A stretch of 64,000 bases of DNA from Caulobacter sp. 602-1 (GCF_003931565.1 NZ_RRYI01000011.1:62001-126000); one strand, 5' to 3'. Counted from the stretch's first letter, positions 15,728 through 25,013 are shown. A program made the numbers and translations. The notes: a model not told the origin generated them from the sequence alone.

Positions 15728-17231
15728 CCGCCGGCCGACTTTTCTCCTCGCCGAGCAGATGGATCTTGCCCTGGTACGAAGGCAGGCCTGACATCACGCC
15801 CTGGAAGTCGGTCAGCGCCTCGCCCACCTCGATGCCACGCGCCGTCAGACGGATTTCGCGGATGGTCTTTTCGTGCTCGGCCGTGCGGCTCTTGACCGCC
15901 GAAACCGCCGTCAGCACCGAACCGGCGGCTTCGAAGAAGCGAAACAGCAGGATGCCGTCGCTGAGGTAGCTGAGATCGATGTCGCTGCGGACCTCGCCAA
16001 TGAAGCCGTGCTGGCCCAGGATCAACAGTGTCACCACGCCCTGCTGATTCAGATAGGTCAGCAGTTCGTGCATCTGCAGCAGCAGGAACTTCTGCCCCGG
16101 CATGGCCTGCAGGTAGGCGTTCAGACTGTCGATGACGACGGTCCGCGCGCCCAGCCGCTCCACCGCGTCACGGACGAGGAACGCGAACTCTCCGGGCGAG
16201 AGTTCGGCCGGGTCGATGGCGCGGACGAGCAGTTGCTTGTTGTCGATATAGGGCTTCAGATCCATGCCGAGCGCCTTCGAGCGCGTCAGCAGGGTCGGCA
16301 GCCCCTCGTCGAACAGGTAGTAGGCGACCGTCTCGCCCCGCTCGAGCGCGGTCAGGGCGCAGCGCACCGAGGTGGTGGTCTTGCCCACGCCCGATGGACC
16401 GCTGATCAGGGTGTTGGCGCCGCGCGTCAGCCCGCCGCCCATCAGCGCGTCGAGGCCCGGCGAGCCCGTGGACACCATCTCCTGGACGAAGGTGGCGGGA
16501 TGGTCGGCAGCGACCAGGCGCTCGAAGACCTGAATGCCGCCGGTGTCGAGCGAGAAGTCGTGAAAGCCGCCGCGGAACTTGATGCCTCGCATCTTGACGA
16601 CCTCGAGCTGTCGACGCTGCGCCCCGTATTCCTGGGTCATCCGCCGCAGGCTGATCACTCCATGGGCGATACTGTGCAGTTGCAGGTCGCCATCCTCGGC
16701 GGTCTGGTCGTCCAGCAGCAGGACCGTGCACCGACGGGTGGCGAAGAAGTGCTTCAGCGCCAGGATCTGCCGGCGATGGCGCAGCGGGTTTTGGGCCAGC
16801 AGCCGCATCTCCGACAGGCTGTCGAAGACCACGCGGAGCGGCTTGGTCTGCTCGACCTGCTTCATCACCCCGCGCGTGGTCTCGCCAAGCTCGACGTCGG
16901 AGGGATGCAGCACTGACTGCTCGCTGTCGGGGTCCAGTCCCTCTTCGCTGACCAGCTCGAACAGGTCTATTCCGTCCAGCGACCAGCCATGGCTAGCGGC
17001 GGCCGCCCTGAGTTCCTGCTCGGTTTCCGAAAGGGTGATGTAGAGGCCGCTCTCCCCCAGCGCGCGCCCCTTCAACAGGAACTGCAGCGCCAGGGTGGTC
17101 TTGCCGGAACCGGGCGTGCCCTCGACCAGGTAGATCCGATCGCGCGTCAGACCGCCGCCCAGGATATCGTCGAGCCCGGACACCCCTGTGCTGACACGGG
17201 CGCCTTCTGTCTCGACCTTGGCTTCAGACAT
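15720..17231 (-). CDS. KaiC-like double-domain RecA-fold ATPase
   Basis: A 503-residue protein with two tandem KaiC domains. CI (about 10-245) has the P-loop EGTPGSGKTT (37-46), and CII (about 250-480) has SGPSGVGKTT (277-286). The loop matching the cyanobacterial KaiC phosphosites reads DLSYLSDG, so Ser421 is kept but the following Thr is Tyr. Cyanobacterial KaiC is the clock core; non-cyanobacterial homologues without KaiA usually pair with histidine kinases, as here. A near-consensus stress-sigma promoter (TGAAC-N16-CGTT, 17284-17308, minus) lies about 50 bases upstream. The clock function is not implied; a signalling ATPase is the safer reading. Confidence 0.92.
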   Translation of the reverse strand: MSEAKVETEGARVSTGVSGLDDILGGGLTRDRIYLVEGTPGSGKTTLALQFLLKGRALGESGLYITLSETEQELRAAAASHGWSLDGIDLFELVSEEGLDPDSEQSVLHPSDVELGETTRGVMKQVEQTKPLRVVFDSLSEMRLLAQNPLRHRRQILALKHFFATRRCTVLLLDDQTAEDGDLQLHSIAHGVISLRRMTQEYGAQRRQLEVVKMRGIKFRGGFHDFSLDTGGIQVFERLVAADHPATFVQEMVSTGSPGLDALMGGGLTRGANTLISGPSGVGKTTTSVRCALTALERGETVAYYLFDEGLPTLLTRSKALGMDLKPYIDNKQLLVRAIDPAELSPGEFAFLVRDAVERLGARTVVIDSLNAYLQAMPGQKFLLLQMHELLTYLNQQGVVTLLILGQHGFIGEVRSDIDLSYLSDGILLFRFFEAAGSVLTAVSAVKSRTAEHEKTIREIRLTARGIEVGEALTDFQGVMSGLPSYQGKIHLLGEEKSRPADA

Positions 17232-17426
17232 GCTCGCTCCGTGGACGACGCGTCGCCCCCTTTAGCGGCGTACTAACGGTTCAAACGCCGAAGGCACGGC
17301 TAAGTTCAGCGCGCGTGCCCGATACGCGGACGGCGGCGAAGGTCGTTGGCGAGCAAGCTCGATGGAATTGGGAGCGGCGCGTGAAGATCGTGGAGCGTCA
17401 GTCGCGGCCTTGGGGCCAGATGGTCT

Positions 17427-18842
17427 TCACGCCACCGCCGACTTGCCGCCGCTCGCCGTCAGGCCATTGACCGCGGCGCGGAACGCTTCGCCCCGAGCCT
17501 CGAAGTCGCTGAACTGGTCGAACGAGGCGCAGGCCGGCGAGAGCAGGACGACGGCGTCCTCCCCGCTCGCCGCGGCGTCGGCATAGGCTTGCTGAACCGC
17601 CTTCTCCAGCGTGCCGCTCATCTTCACATCGGCCTTGCCGGCCAGGGTCATGGCGAAGACGTTGGCCGCCTCGCCGATCAGATAGGCCTTGGCGATGCGC
17701 GGGAAGAGGTCCTTCAGGTCGTCGATGCCGCCGGCCTTCGCGACGCCGCCGGCGATCCAGTAGAACTTCGGATAGCTGGACATCGCCTGGCGGGCGGCGT
17801 CGGCGTTGGTGGCCTTGCTGTCGTTGACGAAGCGGACCTTGCCGATCTTGCCGACCGTCTCCATCCGGTGCGCCAGGCCCGGGAAGGTCATCAGGCCCTC
17901 GACCGCGTCGTGGGCCGGGATGCCGATGGCGCGGGCGGCGGCGTAGGCGGCGGCGGCGTTCTGCCAGTTGTGGCGGCCCGGCAGGCTGCGGGCGCGAAGC
18001 AGGTCGGCCATCTCGACGACGCGCTCGCCCGTGGCGTCATAGAGCACGCCCTGCAGGGCGTAGACACCCCGGCCCATGGCCTTGCCGGCGCTGATCGGCC
18101 AGATGGTCCGGCGGTTGGCGGCGGTGATCTCGGTGCAGATCTGCTGGCACCAGGGATCGTCGACGCCGATGATGGCCGTGTCGCCCTTGCCCTGGTTGAG
18201 GAAGATCCGGCGCTTGGCGGCGATATAGCCGTCCATGCCGCCGTGGCGGTCCAGGTGATCGGGCGAGATGTTCAGCAGCACCGTGGCGTCGGCCTTCAGG
18301 CTGGAGGTCAGATCCAGCTGATACGACGACAGCTCCAGCACATAGACCGCGCCGCCGTGCATGTCCTCGAGACCCAGGACCCCCAAACCGATATTGCCGC
18401 CGACCCGCGTGTCGCGGCCGGCCGAGGCGCAGAGGTGGCCGATCAGGGCGGTCGTGGTCGACTTGCCGTTGGTGCCGGTGATGGCGATGATCTTGGGCCG
18501 CTTGTGGACCGGCGCGGCGTTGACCGTGCGCGCGAAGAGCTCGACGTCGCCCAGGATCTCGACGCCGGCGGCCTTGGCCTTGTCGACCGTCCAATGCGGC
18601 TTGGGATGGGTCAGCGGCACCCCCGGCGACAACATCAGGGCGGCGAACTGGCTCCAGTCGGCGGCTTGCAGGTCTACGACGGGGAAGCCTTCGGCGGCCG
18701 CGGCTTCGCGGCTCTCCGGCTTCTCGTCCCAGAGGGCCACCTTCGCCCCACCCGCGATCAAGGCGCGCGCGGCCGTCAGTCCGGTTCGGCCCAGGCCGAA
18801 CACCGCGACGGTCTTGTCCTCGAATCCGCGGACGGGGATCAT
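17427..18842 (-). CDS. murD: UDP-N-acetylmuramoylalanine--D-glutamate ligase MurD
   Basis: A cytoplasmic Mur ligase adding D-Glu. It has 471 residues from the ATG at 18842 (MIPVRGFEDKTVAVFGLG). Visible motifs are the Rossmann VAVFGLGRTGLTAARAL, the P-loop ITGTNGKSTTTALIG, LSSYQLDLTSSL, the NISPDHLDRHG motif and FVNDSKATNADA. The same frame stays open upstream to 19982 across mraY, but that stretch is an antisense-like shadow in another phase of mraY. It starts 11 bases after the mraY stop, and is the last gene of the mraZ-to-murD operon before the accessory block. Confidence 0.96.
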   Translation of the reverse strand: MIPVRGFEDKTVAVFGLGRTGLTAARALIAGGAKVALWDEKPESREAAAAEGFPVVDLQAADWSQFAALMLSPGVPLTHPKPHWTVDKAKAAGVEILGDVELFARTVNAAPVHKRPKIIAITGTNGKSTTTALIGHLCASAGRDTRVGGNIGLGVLGLEDMHGGAVYVLELSSYQLDLTSSLKADATVLLNISPDHLDRHGGMDGYIAAKRRIFLNQGKGDTAIIGVDDPWCQQICTEITAANRRTIWPISAGKAMGRGVYALQGVLYDATGERVVEMADLLRARSLPGRHNWQNAAAAYAAARAIGIPAHDAVEGLMTFPGLAHRMETVGKIGKVRFVNDSKATNADAARQAMSSYPKFYWIAGGVAKAGGIDDLKDLFPRIAKAYLIGEAANVFAMTLAGKADVKMSGTLEKAVQQAYADAAASGEDAVVLLSPACASFDQFSDFEARGEAFRAAVNGLTASGGKSAVA

Positions 18843-18853
18843 ACTCGGGCTCC

Positions 18854-19966
18854 CTAACGCAGTTTCAGCGTGGCGAGGCCGACGAAGGACAGCATCATCG
18901 CCACGATCCAGAACCGGATCACGACGGTGGATTCTGCCCAGCCCAGCTTCTCGAAATGGTGGTGGATCGGCGCCATCAGGAAGACGCGCTTGCCCGTCTT
19001 CTTGAAGTAGGCGACCTGGATCATGACGCTCAGCGCCTCGGCCACGAACAGGCCGCCGACGATGCCTAGAACGAGCTCGTGCTTGGCGCAGACGGCGATC
19101 GCGCCCAGCGCCCCGCCCAGGGCCAGCGAACCGGTGTCGCCCATGAAGATCTTGGCCGGCGGGGCGTTGTACCAGAGGAAGCCCATGCCCCCGCCGATGA
19201 TCGCGCCGCACAGCACCGCCAGCTCGCCGACGCCCGGCGCGAAGTGCAGGTTCAGATAGTCGGCGAACTTGTAGTTGCCCACGAGGTAGGCGATCAGGCC
19301 GAAGGTCGAGGCGGCGAACATCACCGGCACGATGGCCAGACCGTCCAGACCATCGGTCAGGTTCACGGCGTTGGAGAAGCCGGCGATCGTGACCGCGGCG
19401 AACACCACGTAGAACCAGCCCAGATTGATCACCAGCGCCTTGAAGATCGGGAAGACCACGCTGGTCTCCATCCCCGGCGTCATCGGCGACTTGGGCGCCC
19501 ACAGGATCAGGATCACGGCGGCGACGATGGCGACGGCGAACTGGGCGACCAGCTTCTGGACGCTGGAGAGGCCGGCCGTGGTCTGCTTGGTGACCTTGGC
19601 ATAGTCGTCCATGAAGCCCAGCAGGCCGTAGCTGCCGGTGATCAGCAGCACGACCCAGACGTGGATGTTGCGCAGGTCGGCCCACAGCAGGGCGCCCACG
19701 AACAGGCCGGCCAGGATCATGAAGCCGCCCATGGTGGGCGTGCCGGCCTTCTCTGTGACGTGACGGGCGATGCCGTCGGTGCGGATCGGCTGGCCCTTGC
19801 CCTGCTTGGCCTTCATCCAGCGGATGAAGCGCGAGCCCATGGCCACGGCGACGATATAGGCGGTCAGCATCGCCATGCCGGACCGGAAGGTCAGGTACTT
19901 CAAGAGGTTCAGCGCCGGGACATGCTCTTGCGAGCGCGCCAGCCATTCGTACAGGAAGTACAGCAT
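18854..19966 (-). CDS. mraY: Phospho-N-acetylmuramoyl-pentapeptide transferase MraY
   Basis: A ten-helix inner-membrane enzyme that makes lipid I from UDP-MurNAc-pentapeptide and undecaprenyl phosphate. It has 370 residues. Diagnostic stretches are GKGQPIRTDG, GTPTMGGFMIL, DDYAKVTK (catalytic Asp pair), NAVNLTDGLDGLA, FMGDTGSLALGG and APIHHHFEKLGW. The start overlaps the murF stop by one codon region (ATGA-type), and murD follows 11 bases after the stop. Confidence 0.97.
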   Translation of the reverse strand: MLYFLYEWLARSQEHVPALNLLKYLTFRSGMAMLTAYIVAVAMGSRFIRWMKAKQGKGQPIRTDGIARHVTEKAGTPTMGGFMILAGLFVGALLWADLRNIHVWVVLLITGSYGLLGFMDDYAKVTKQTTAGLSSVQKLVAQFAVAIVAAVILILWAPKSPMTPGMETSVVFPIFKALVINLGWFYVVFAAVTIAGFSNAVNLTDGLDGLAIVPVMFAASTFGLIAYLVGNYKFADYLNLHFAPGVGELAVLCGAIIGGGMGFLWYNAPPAKIFMGDTGSLALGGALGAIAVCAKHELVLGIVGGLFVAEALSVMIQVAYFKKTGKRVFLMAPIHHHFEKLGWAESTVVIRFWIVAMMLSFVGLATLKLR

Positions 19967-21366
19967 CAGCCCTGTTCCCCAAGGTCGAGCTCGGCCAGGG
20001 CCCGGGCGAGAACCCCGGCCTTGGAGCCGTTCGACCCCTTCACCATCACCACGTCGCCCGGACGGATCGCCCCCGTCAGCTGCGCCGTTAACTTTTCAGT
20101 AACTTCCGCGTAGCCGCCTCGCCGAGTCGGCGGAAGCGCCTCCCACAGTGATTTCATGTGGACGCCTGCGACAAAAACGACGTCAACGTTTGCACGGTCG
20201 ATCGGCTCTGCAAGCTCGGCGTGAAACCGGTCGCTGCCCTCGCCCAGTTCGAGCATGTCGGTCAGGGCCACGACCCGGCGACCGGCGACCCTGCGCGCGC
20301 CCAGGGTCTTCAGCGCGGCCTGCATCGAAACCGGATTGGCGTTGTAGCTCTCGTCGACCAGGGTGAAGGTCCCGCCGTCGATGCGGATGGTCTTCTCCGC
20401 CCCCCGGCCCTCGATCGGCGCGAAAGCCGCCAGCGCCGCCAGCGCCGTTTCGCGCGGCACGTCCAGCGCTTCCAGCATCAGCAGGACGCACAGGCTGTTG
20501 GGGCCCCAATGGACGCCGGTCTGGCGGATCGGGAAACTCAGGGGCTCGCCACGAAGGTTGAGCGAAACGATCGCGCCCTCGCCGTCGACGGCGAAGCCGG
20601 TCAGGCGGGCGGTCGCGCCTTCGGCTTCGCCGAAGCTCCAGACCGTCGCGCCGGCCTTCTCGGCCTCGTCCTTCAGGAAGTCGAACCAGCGGTTGTCGGC
20701 GTTCAGAACCGCAATCCCGCCCGGCTGCAGGCCGGCGAAGATCTCGGCTTTCGCCCGCGCGACGCCCTGTTCGCCGTCGGGGAAGTTCTCCAGGTGGACG
20801 GGGCCGACCGTGGTGATCGCCACCGCGTGCGGCTGGACGAAGCCCGACAGCGGAATGATCTCGTCGGCGTGGTTCATGCCGATCTCGAACACGGCGCGCT
20901 CGGTGTCGCGCGGCATCCGGGCCAGGGTCAGCGGCACGCCGATATGGTTGTTGTACGACTTCACCGAGGCGTGGGCCTTGCCCGCCAGGCGCAGGCCGGC
21001 CTCGACGGCGCGGGTGACGCTGGTCTTGCCGACCGAGCCGGTCACGGCCCCGCGCTTGCACTGGGGGGCGCGCTCACGGGCGGCGACGCCCAACCGCTCC
21101 AGGGCCTTGAAGGTGTCTTCGACCATCACGGCCGGGGCGTCGACCGCCTTGGCGGCCAGGACGCCGGTCGCGCCGTTGGCGACGGCCTGCGGGACGAAGT
21201 CGTGACCATCCCGGACGCCGACCAGCGGCACGAAGAGGTCACCCTTCTCCACCGTCCGCGTGTCGATCGAGACGCCGGTCACGGCGAAGTCGCCGACGAC
21301 CGCGCCGCCGGTAGCCTTCGCGATCTCGTCAGCCGTCCAAAGAGCGTTTTCGGGCGCGTCAAGCAT
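19966..21366 (-). CDS. murF: UDP-MurNAc-tripeptide--D-Ala-D-Ala ligase MurF
   Basis: A cytoplasmic Mur ligase that adds the D-Ala-D-Ala dipeptide made by Ddl. It has 466 residues from the ATG at 21366 (MLDAPENALWTADEIAKATGG). The P-loop region reads GAVTGSVGKTSVTRAVEAG, followed by YNNHIGVPLTLARMP, EIGMNHADEI and DESYNANPVSM, all MurF hallmarks. It overlaps the end of murE by 8 bases and the start of mraY by 1-4 bases. Confidence 0.96.
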   Translation of the reverse strand: MLDAPENALWTADEIAKATGGAVVGDFAVTGVSIDTRTVEKGDLFVPLVGVRDGHDFVPQAVANGATGVLAAKAVDAPAVMVEDTFKALERLGVAARERAPQCKRGAVTGSVGKTSVTRAVEAGLRLAGKAHASVKSYNNHIGVPLTLARMPRDTERAVFEIGMNHADEIIPLSGFVQPHAVAITTVGPVHLENFPDGEQGVARAKAEIFAGLQPGGIAVLNADNRWFDFLKDEAEKAGATVWSFGEAEGATARLTGFAVDGEGAIVSLNLRGEPLSFPIRQTGVHWGPNSLCVLLMLEALDVPRETALAALAAFAPIEGRGAEKTIRIDGGTFTLVDESYNANPVSMQAALKTLGARRVAGRRVVALTDMLELGEGSDRFHAELAEPIDRANVDVVFVAGVHMKSLWEALPPTRRGGYAEVTEKLTAQLTGAIRPGDVVMVKGSNGSKAGVLARALAELDLGEQG

Positions 21367-22819
21367 CCACGCCCTCCAGAGCTTCAAGCGCCTCGGCCAC
21401 GTCGTCGAACGGGTGGACGACGCCGGCGACGATCTGGCCCTGCTCGTGACCCTTGCCGGCGATGACCAACACGTCACCCTCGCCCATCAGGTCCACGGCG
21501 GCGCGGATGGCGGCGCGACGGTCACCGATCTCGCGCGCGCCCGGCGCGGCCTCTAGGATGGCGGCGCGGATCGAGGCCGGGTCTTCCGAGCGCGGATTGT
21601 CGTCGGTGACGATGGCGATGTCGGCCAGCCGCGCGGCGATGGCGCCCATCAGGGGACGCTTGCCGCGATCGCGGTCGCCGCCAGCGCCGAACACGGCGAT
21701 CAGCTTGCCGCGGGTATGGGGGCGCAACGCTTCCAGCACCGTCTGCAAGCCGTCCGGCGTGTGGGCGTAGTCGACATAGGCCTCGCCGCCCTTGGGGCCG
21801 CGACCGACGCGTTGCAGGCGACCGGCCGCGCCTTCGAGGGTTTCGAGCGCCTTCAGCACCTTGGCGACGCCTTCCCCGGCGGCGACGCACAGACCGGCGG
21901 CGACCAGCACGTTCGAGGCCTGGAAGGCCCCCGCCAGCGGCAGCTTGATATGATGGACGACGTCGTCGGCCTCGATGACCAGGTCCTGGCCGGCCGGGGT
22001 GGGCGTGCGCGAGATCAGGCGCAGGCCCTGGCCGTCTTCGCCCACCGAGAAAACACTTTGACCCGAGGTGATGGCGGCGGCGGCGAAGTTCGGAAAGGCC
22101 TCGCTGTCGGCGTTCAGCACCGCCGTCGCGCCGCCCGGCGTCAGGGTGTCGAACAGGCGCAGCTTGGCGGCGCGATAGGACTCCATCGAGCCGTGATAGT
22201 CGAGGTGGTCCTGGGTGAAGTTGGTGAAGCCGGCGGCGCGCAGCTTGACCCCGTCGACGCGGCGCTGATCGACGCCGTGCGAGCTGGCCTCCAGGGCCAG
22301 GTGGGTCACGCCCATCTCGGCCAGACGCGCGACCATCTCGGCCACGTCGCCGGCGTCCGGCGTGGTCAGGCCGGGCGGGGTCAACTGCTGATCGGGCTTG
22401 CCCGCTTCGCTGACGACGACGCCGAGAGTGCCCATGCTGGCGGCCTTGTGGCCCAGCCTGGCGAAGATCTGGCGACAGAAGCCCGCGACCGACGTCTTGC
22501 CGTTGGTGCCGGTGACGGCCACGCACATGGCCGGCTGCTTGCCCCAGAAGGCGGACGAAGCCAGGGCGTAGGCCCGCCGGGCGTCCTCCGAGCGGACCAC
22601 CGGGACGCCCAGCCCCTCCAGCCCGCCCTCAGGGGCCAGGATCGCCGCGGCGCCCTTGGACACCGCGCCCGGCGCGAAGTCGCGGCCGTCGACCTTGGTC
22701 CCCGGCAGGGCGGCGAACAGCCAGCCGGCCGTGACCTTGCGGCTGTCGGCGGTGACGCCGGCGATCACCGGATCGCTGGCGAACGGACGGTTGAAGAGTT
22801 CCGACAGATGTCTGGTCAT
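21359..22819 (-). CDS. murE: UDP-MurNAc-L-Ala-D-Glu--2,6-diaminopimelate ligase MurE
   Basis: A cytoplasmic Mur ligase adding meso-diaminopimelate. It has 486 residues. The P-loop is VAVTGTNGKTSVAGFCR, then LTPPGLTTPDAGD, EASSHGVDQRRVDG, FTNFTQDHLDYHG and the diaminopimelate-recognition motif DDNPRSEDP (the DNPR motif that marks the DAP-type rather than the Lys-type enzyme). The start overlaps the ftsI stop by 4 bases. Confidence 0.97.
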   Translation of the reverse strand: MTRHLSELFNRPFASDPVIAGVTADSRKVTAGWLFAALPGTKVDGRDFAPGAVSKGAAAILAPEGGLEGLGVPVVRSEDARRAYALASSAFWGKQPAMCVAVTGTNGKTSVAGFCRQIFARLGHKAASMGTLGVVVSEAGKPDQQLTPPGLTTPDAGDVAEMVARLAEMGVTHLALEASSHGVDQRRVDGVKLRAAGFTNFTQDHLDYHGSMESYRAAKLRLFDTLTPGGATAVLNADSEAFPNFAAAAITSGQSVFSVGEDGQGLRLISRTPTPAGQDLVIEADDVVHHIKLPLAGAFQASNVLVAAGLCVAAGEGVAKVLKALETLEGAAGRLQRVGRGPKGGEAYVDYAHTPDGLQTVLEALRPHTRGKLIAVFGAGGDRDRGKRPLMGAIAARLADIAIVTDDNPRSEDPASIRAAILEAAPGAREIGDRRAAIRAAVDLMGEGDVLVIAGKGHEQGQIVAGVVHPFDDVAEALEALEGVDA

Positions 22820-24579
22820 AGCCCCGCCTCCGGTGTGGCGTTCTTCTGCGGGCTGGCGATGGTCACCAGCTCGGTCTTGCGTTGCACGCCCAGGAACGGC
22901 GCGATGCGTTCGATCACCTTGCCCGCGGGCGGCGCGCCGACCCAGCCGCCGGTCGAGAAGCCCGCCGACTTGGCTGTGCCATGCGGCTCGTCCATCAGGA
23001 TCAGCACGAAGTAACGGTCGGCCTCCAGGGGGCCGTCGGTCGGGAACACCGCCGCGAACGACGAGACCTGGCGCTGGTGGTTGTAGCCGCGGATCGAAGG
23101 GTCGTATTTCTCGCCGGTGCCGGTCTTGCCGCCGACGGACAGGCCCGGCACGTCGGCCTTGCCGCCGCTGCCGCCGGGCAGGACGTTCGCCCGCATGATC
23201 TTCAGCATCTCGGCGGACGTGTTTTCCGAGATCACCCGCTTGCCTTCCGGGCGCACGCCCAGCGGCAGCTTGCGGATGGTCAGGGGCCTCATCTCGCCGC
23301 CGTTCAGCAGGGCGTTCATCGCCTGGGCCAGGGCCAGCGGGCTAACGTTCATGCCGTGGCCGAACGATGTGGACGCCACCGCGTCCATGTCCCACTTGCG
23401 CGGCGTCAGCGGCCTGGCCGACTCCATCAGCTCGACCTTGGCCGGTTTGGTGAGGCCCAGGTTGGTGAAATACTGGCTGAGCCGCTCCCCGCCGATCCGC
23501 TCGGCCAGCATGGCGGTGCCGATGTTCGACGAGTGCTTGAACACTTCGACCAGGGTCAGGATCGCCTTGGCGGCGTGGTAGTCGTGGATGGTGCGATAGC
23601 CCAGCTTGTAGGGCTCGCGCGCGTCGAAGGTCGAGGCGGGCGTCGCCACGCCCGTATCCAGACCGATGGCGACGGTGAACGCCTTGAAGGTCGAGCCCAT
23701 CTCGTAGACCGAGGCAGCGGCCCGATTCAGGCGTTGCTCGTCGGTCGCCTCGCCCGGCTTGTTGGGGTCGAAGTCGGGCAGGCTGGCCAGACCCAGGATC
23801 TCGCCCGTGTGGACATTGGTCACCAGGCCCACCGCGCCCTTGGGCGTGAACTCGGCGGCGGCCTTGCGCAACTCGTCCTCAAGCGCAGCCTGGACGCGGA
23901 TGTCGATCGACAGCTGGGTGGGACCGCCCTCGCCGCCGGCGGCCTTGCGGATCGGATCGTCCAGGGCGCGCTCGGCGCCGGCCAGGCCCTTGCCGCCGCT
24001 GTCGACAAAGCCGATCAGGTGCGCGGCCGTCGGACCCAGCGGGTACATCCGCCGCTCCTGCTCCTCGAACGAGATGCCGGGCAGGCCCAGATTGAAGATG
24101 GCGTCCTTCTCGTCGGGCGTCAGCCCTCCCAGGACAAAGGCGCGGTGGTCGCCGAACACGGCCTTGTCCAGGCGCTTGGCCGGAACCTGCGGCAGGGCCT
24201 TGCCCAGGGCGCGCCGCACTTCCTTGGCGTCCCAGACCTCGCGCGGATCGACATAGAGCGCGTAGTGGGCCAGGTCGACGGCCAGCAGCTTGCCGTTGCG
24301 GTCGACCACGTCGCCGCGCGCGCCGTCGGCGCCCTGGGCGTAACCATTGCCCTGTCCCGCGTGCGAGAAGAGCGCCGCCCACCCCGCGCCCAGGCCGACG
24401 CCGACGAAGCACAGACTGAAGAAGCCCATGACCAGGAAGATGCGGATGCGCGTGTCATCCTCGGGCTTGGCGGCGGCGCGCGAGCGCTCGAACGCGTGCT
24501 CCAGCCGCCAGACGCGTTCGATCAACCACCGCCAAAGCGGCGACTGGAAGCCGCCGGGACCCAGGTTCGAGAGGCTCAT
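22816..24579 (-). CDS. ftsI: Septal peptidoglycan transpeptidase FtsI (PBP3)
   Basis: A class B penicillin-binding protein with 587 residues. It has a cytoplasmic N-terminus, one membrane anchor (about 48-72), a PBP dimerisation/pedestal domain, and a transpeptidase domain with the active-site SxxK (GSTFKAF, Ser near residue 295), SxN (HSSNIGTAM) and KTG (GGKTGTGEKY). It cross-links septal peptidoglycan together with FtsW. It overlaps ftsL upstream and murE downstream by 4 bases each. Confidence 0.96.
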   Translation of the reverse strand: MSLSNLGPGGFQSPLWRWLIERVWRLEHAFERSRAAAKPEDDTRIRIFLVMGFFSLCFVGVGLGAGWAALFSHAGQGNGYAQGADGARGDVVDRNGKLLAVDLAHYALYVDPREVWDAKEVRRALGKALPQVPAKRLDKAVFGDHRAFVLGGLTPDEKDAIFNLGLPGISFEEQERRMYPLGPTAAHLIGFVDSGGKGLAGAERALDDPIRKAAGGEGGPTQLSIDIRVQAALEDELRKAAAEFTPKGAVGLVTNVHTGEILGLASLPDFDPNKPGEATDEQRLNRAAASVYEMGSTFKAFTVAIGLDTGVATPASTFDAREPYKLGYRTIHDYHAAKAILTLVEVFKHSSNIGTAMLAERIGGERLSQYFTNLGLTKPAKVELMESARPLTPRKWDMDAVASTSFGHGMNVSPLALAQAMNALLNGGEMRPLTIRKLPLGVRPEGKRVISENTSAEMLKIMRANVLPGGSGGKADVPGLSVGGKTGTGEKYDPSIRGYNHQRQVSSFAAVFPTDGPLEADRYFVLILMDEPHGTAKSAGFSTGGWVGAPPAGKVIERIAPFLGVQRKTELVTIASPQKNATPEAGL

Positions 24580-25013
24580 CGCTGGGCCTCCGGCGGAGCC
24601 GGCGGCGGGACGTCGTCCGGCACCGCCTCGGGCGCATCGGCGGCCAGGGCCTCGGGCGCGACGGGCGCGGCCGAGATCGGGACGCGCGGCAGCTCGCGGC
24701 GGCGCGCGACGTCGATCAGGGCGTCCTCGGTGATCTCGTGGTCCGGCGCGATCGGCTTCAGCTGCATCATCTGCGCCAGCTGTTCGATGCGACGCGGCTG
24801 TTCCAGGTGGGCGACCTCGGCTTCCAGCAAACGCTTGCGGACGGCCTCGTCGCCGATTTCCTGTTCGATGCGGCCGATCTCCTGGCGCTCGCGCCCCGCG
24901 AAGGTCTTGGCCAGATAGACGCTGGTCACCAGGGTCAGCAGGACGCCCATGCCCGCGACCTCGACGACGCGGAAACCCCGGATGCGGCGATCGAACAGGC
25001 CGACGCTGGTCAT
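24576..25013 (-). CDS. ftsL: Cell division protein FtsL
   Basis: A 145-residue bitopic divisome protein. The ATG at 25013 (MTSVGLFDRRIRGFRVVEV) was chosen because it overlaps the rsmH stop by 4 bases; an upstream ATG at 25028 would add five residues. The membrane helix is about residues 15-35, followed by a leucine-zipper-like periplasmic coiled coil (about 40-95) and a Pro/Ala-rich tail. FtsL with FtsB and FtsQ activates FtsWI. Position between rsmH and ftsI is diagnostic. Confidence 0.92.
   Translation of the reverse strand: MTSVGLFDRRIRGFRVVEVAGMGVLLTLVTSVYLAKTFAGRERQEIGRIEQEIGDEAVRKRLLEAEVAHLEQPRRIEQLAQMMQLKPIAPDHEITEDALIDVARRRELPRVPISAAPVAPEALAADAPEAVPDDVPPPAPPEAQR

Noticed and set aside
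18843..19982. In-frame extension of murD upstream to 19982, suggesting a fusion
   Set aside because: The extra sequence is a frame-shifted shadow of mraY, which is intact; MurD homology starts at the ATG at 18842.
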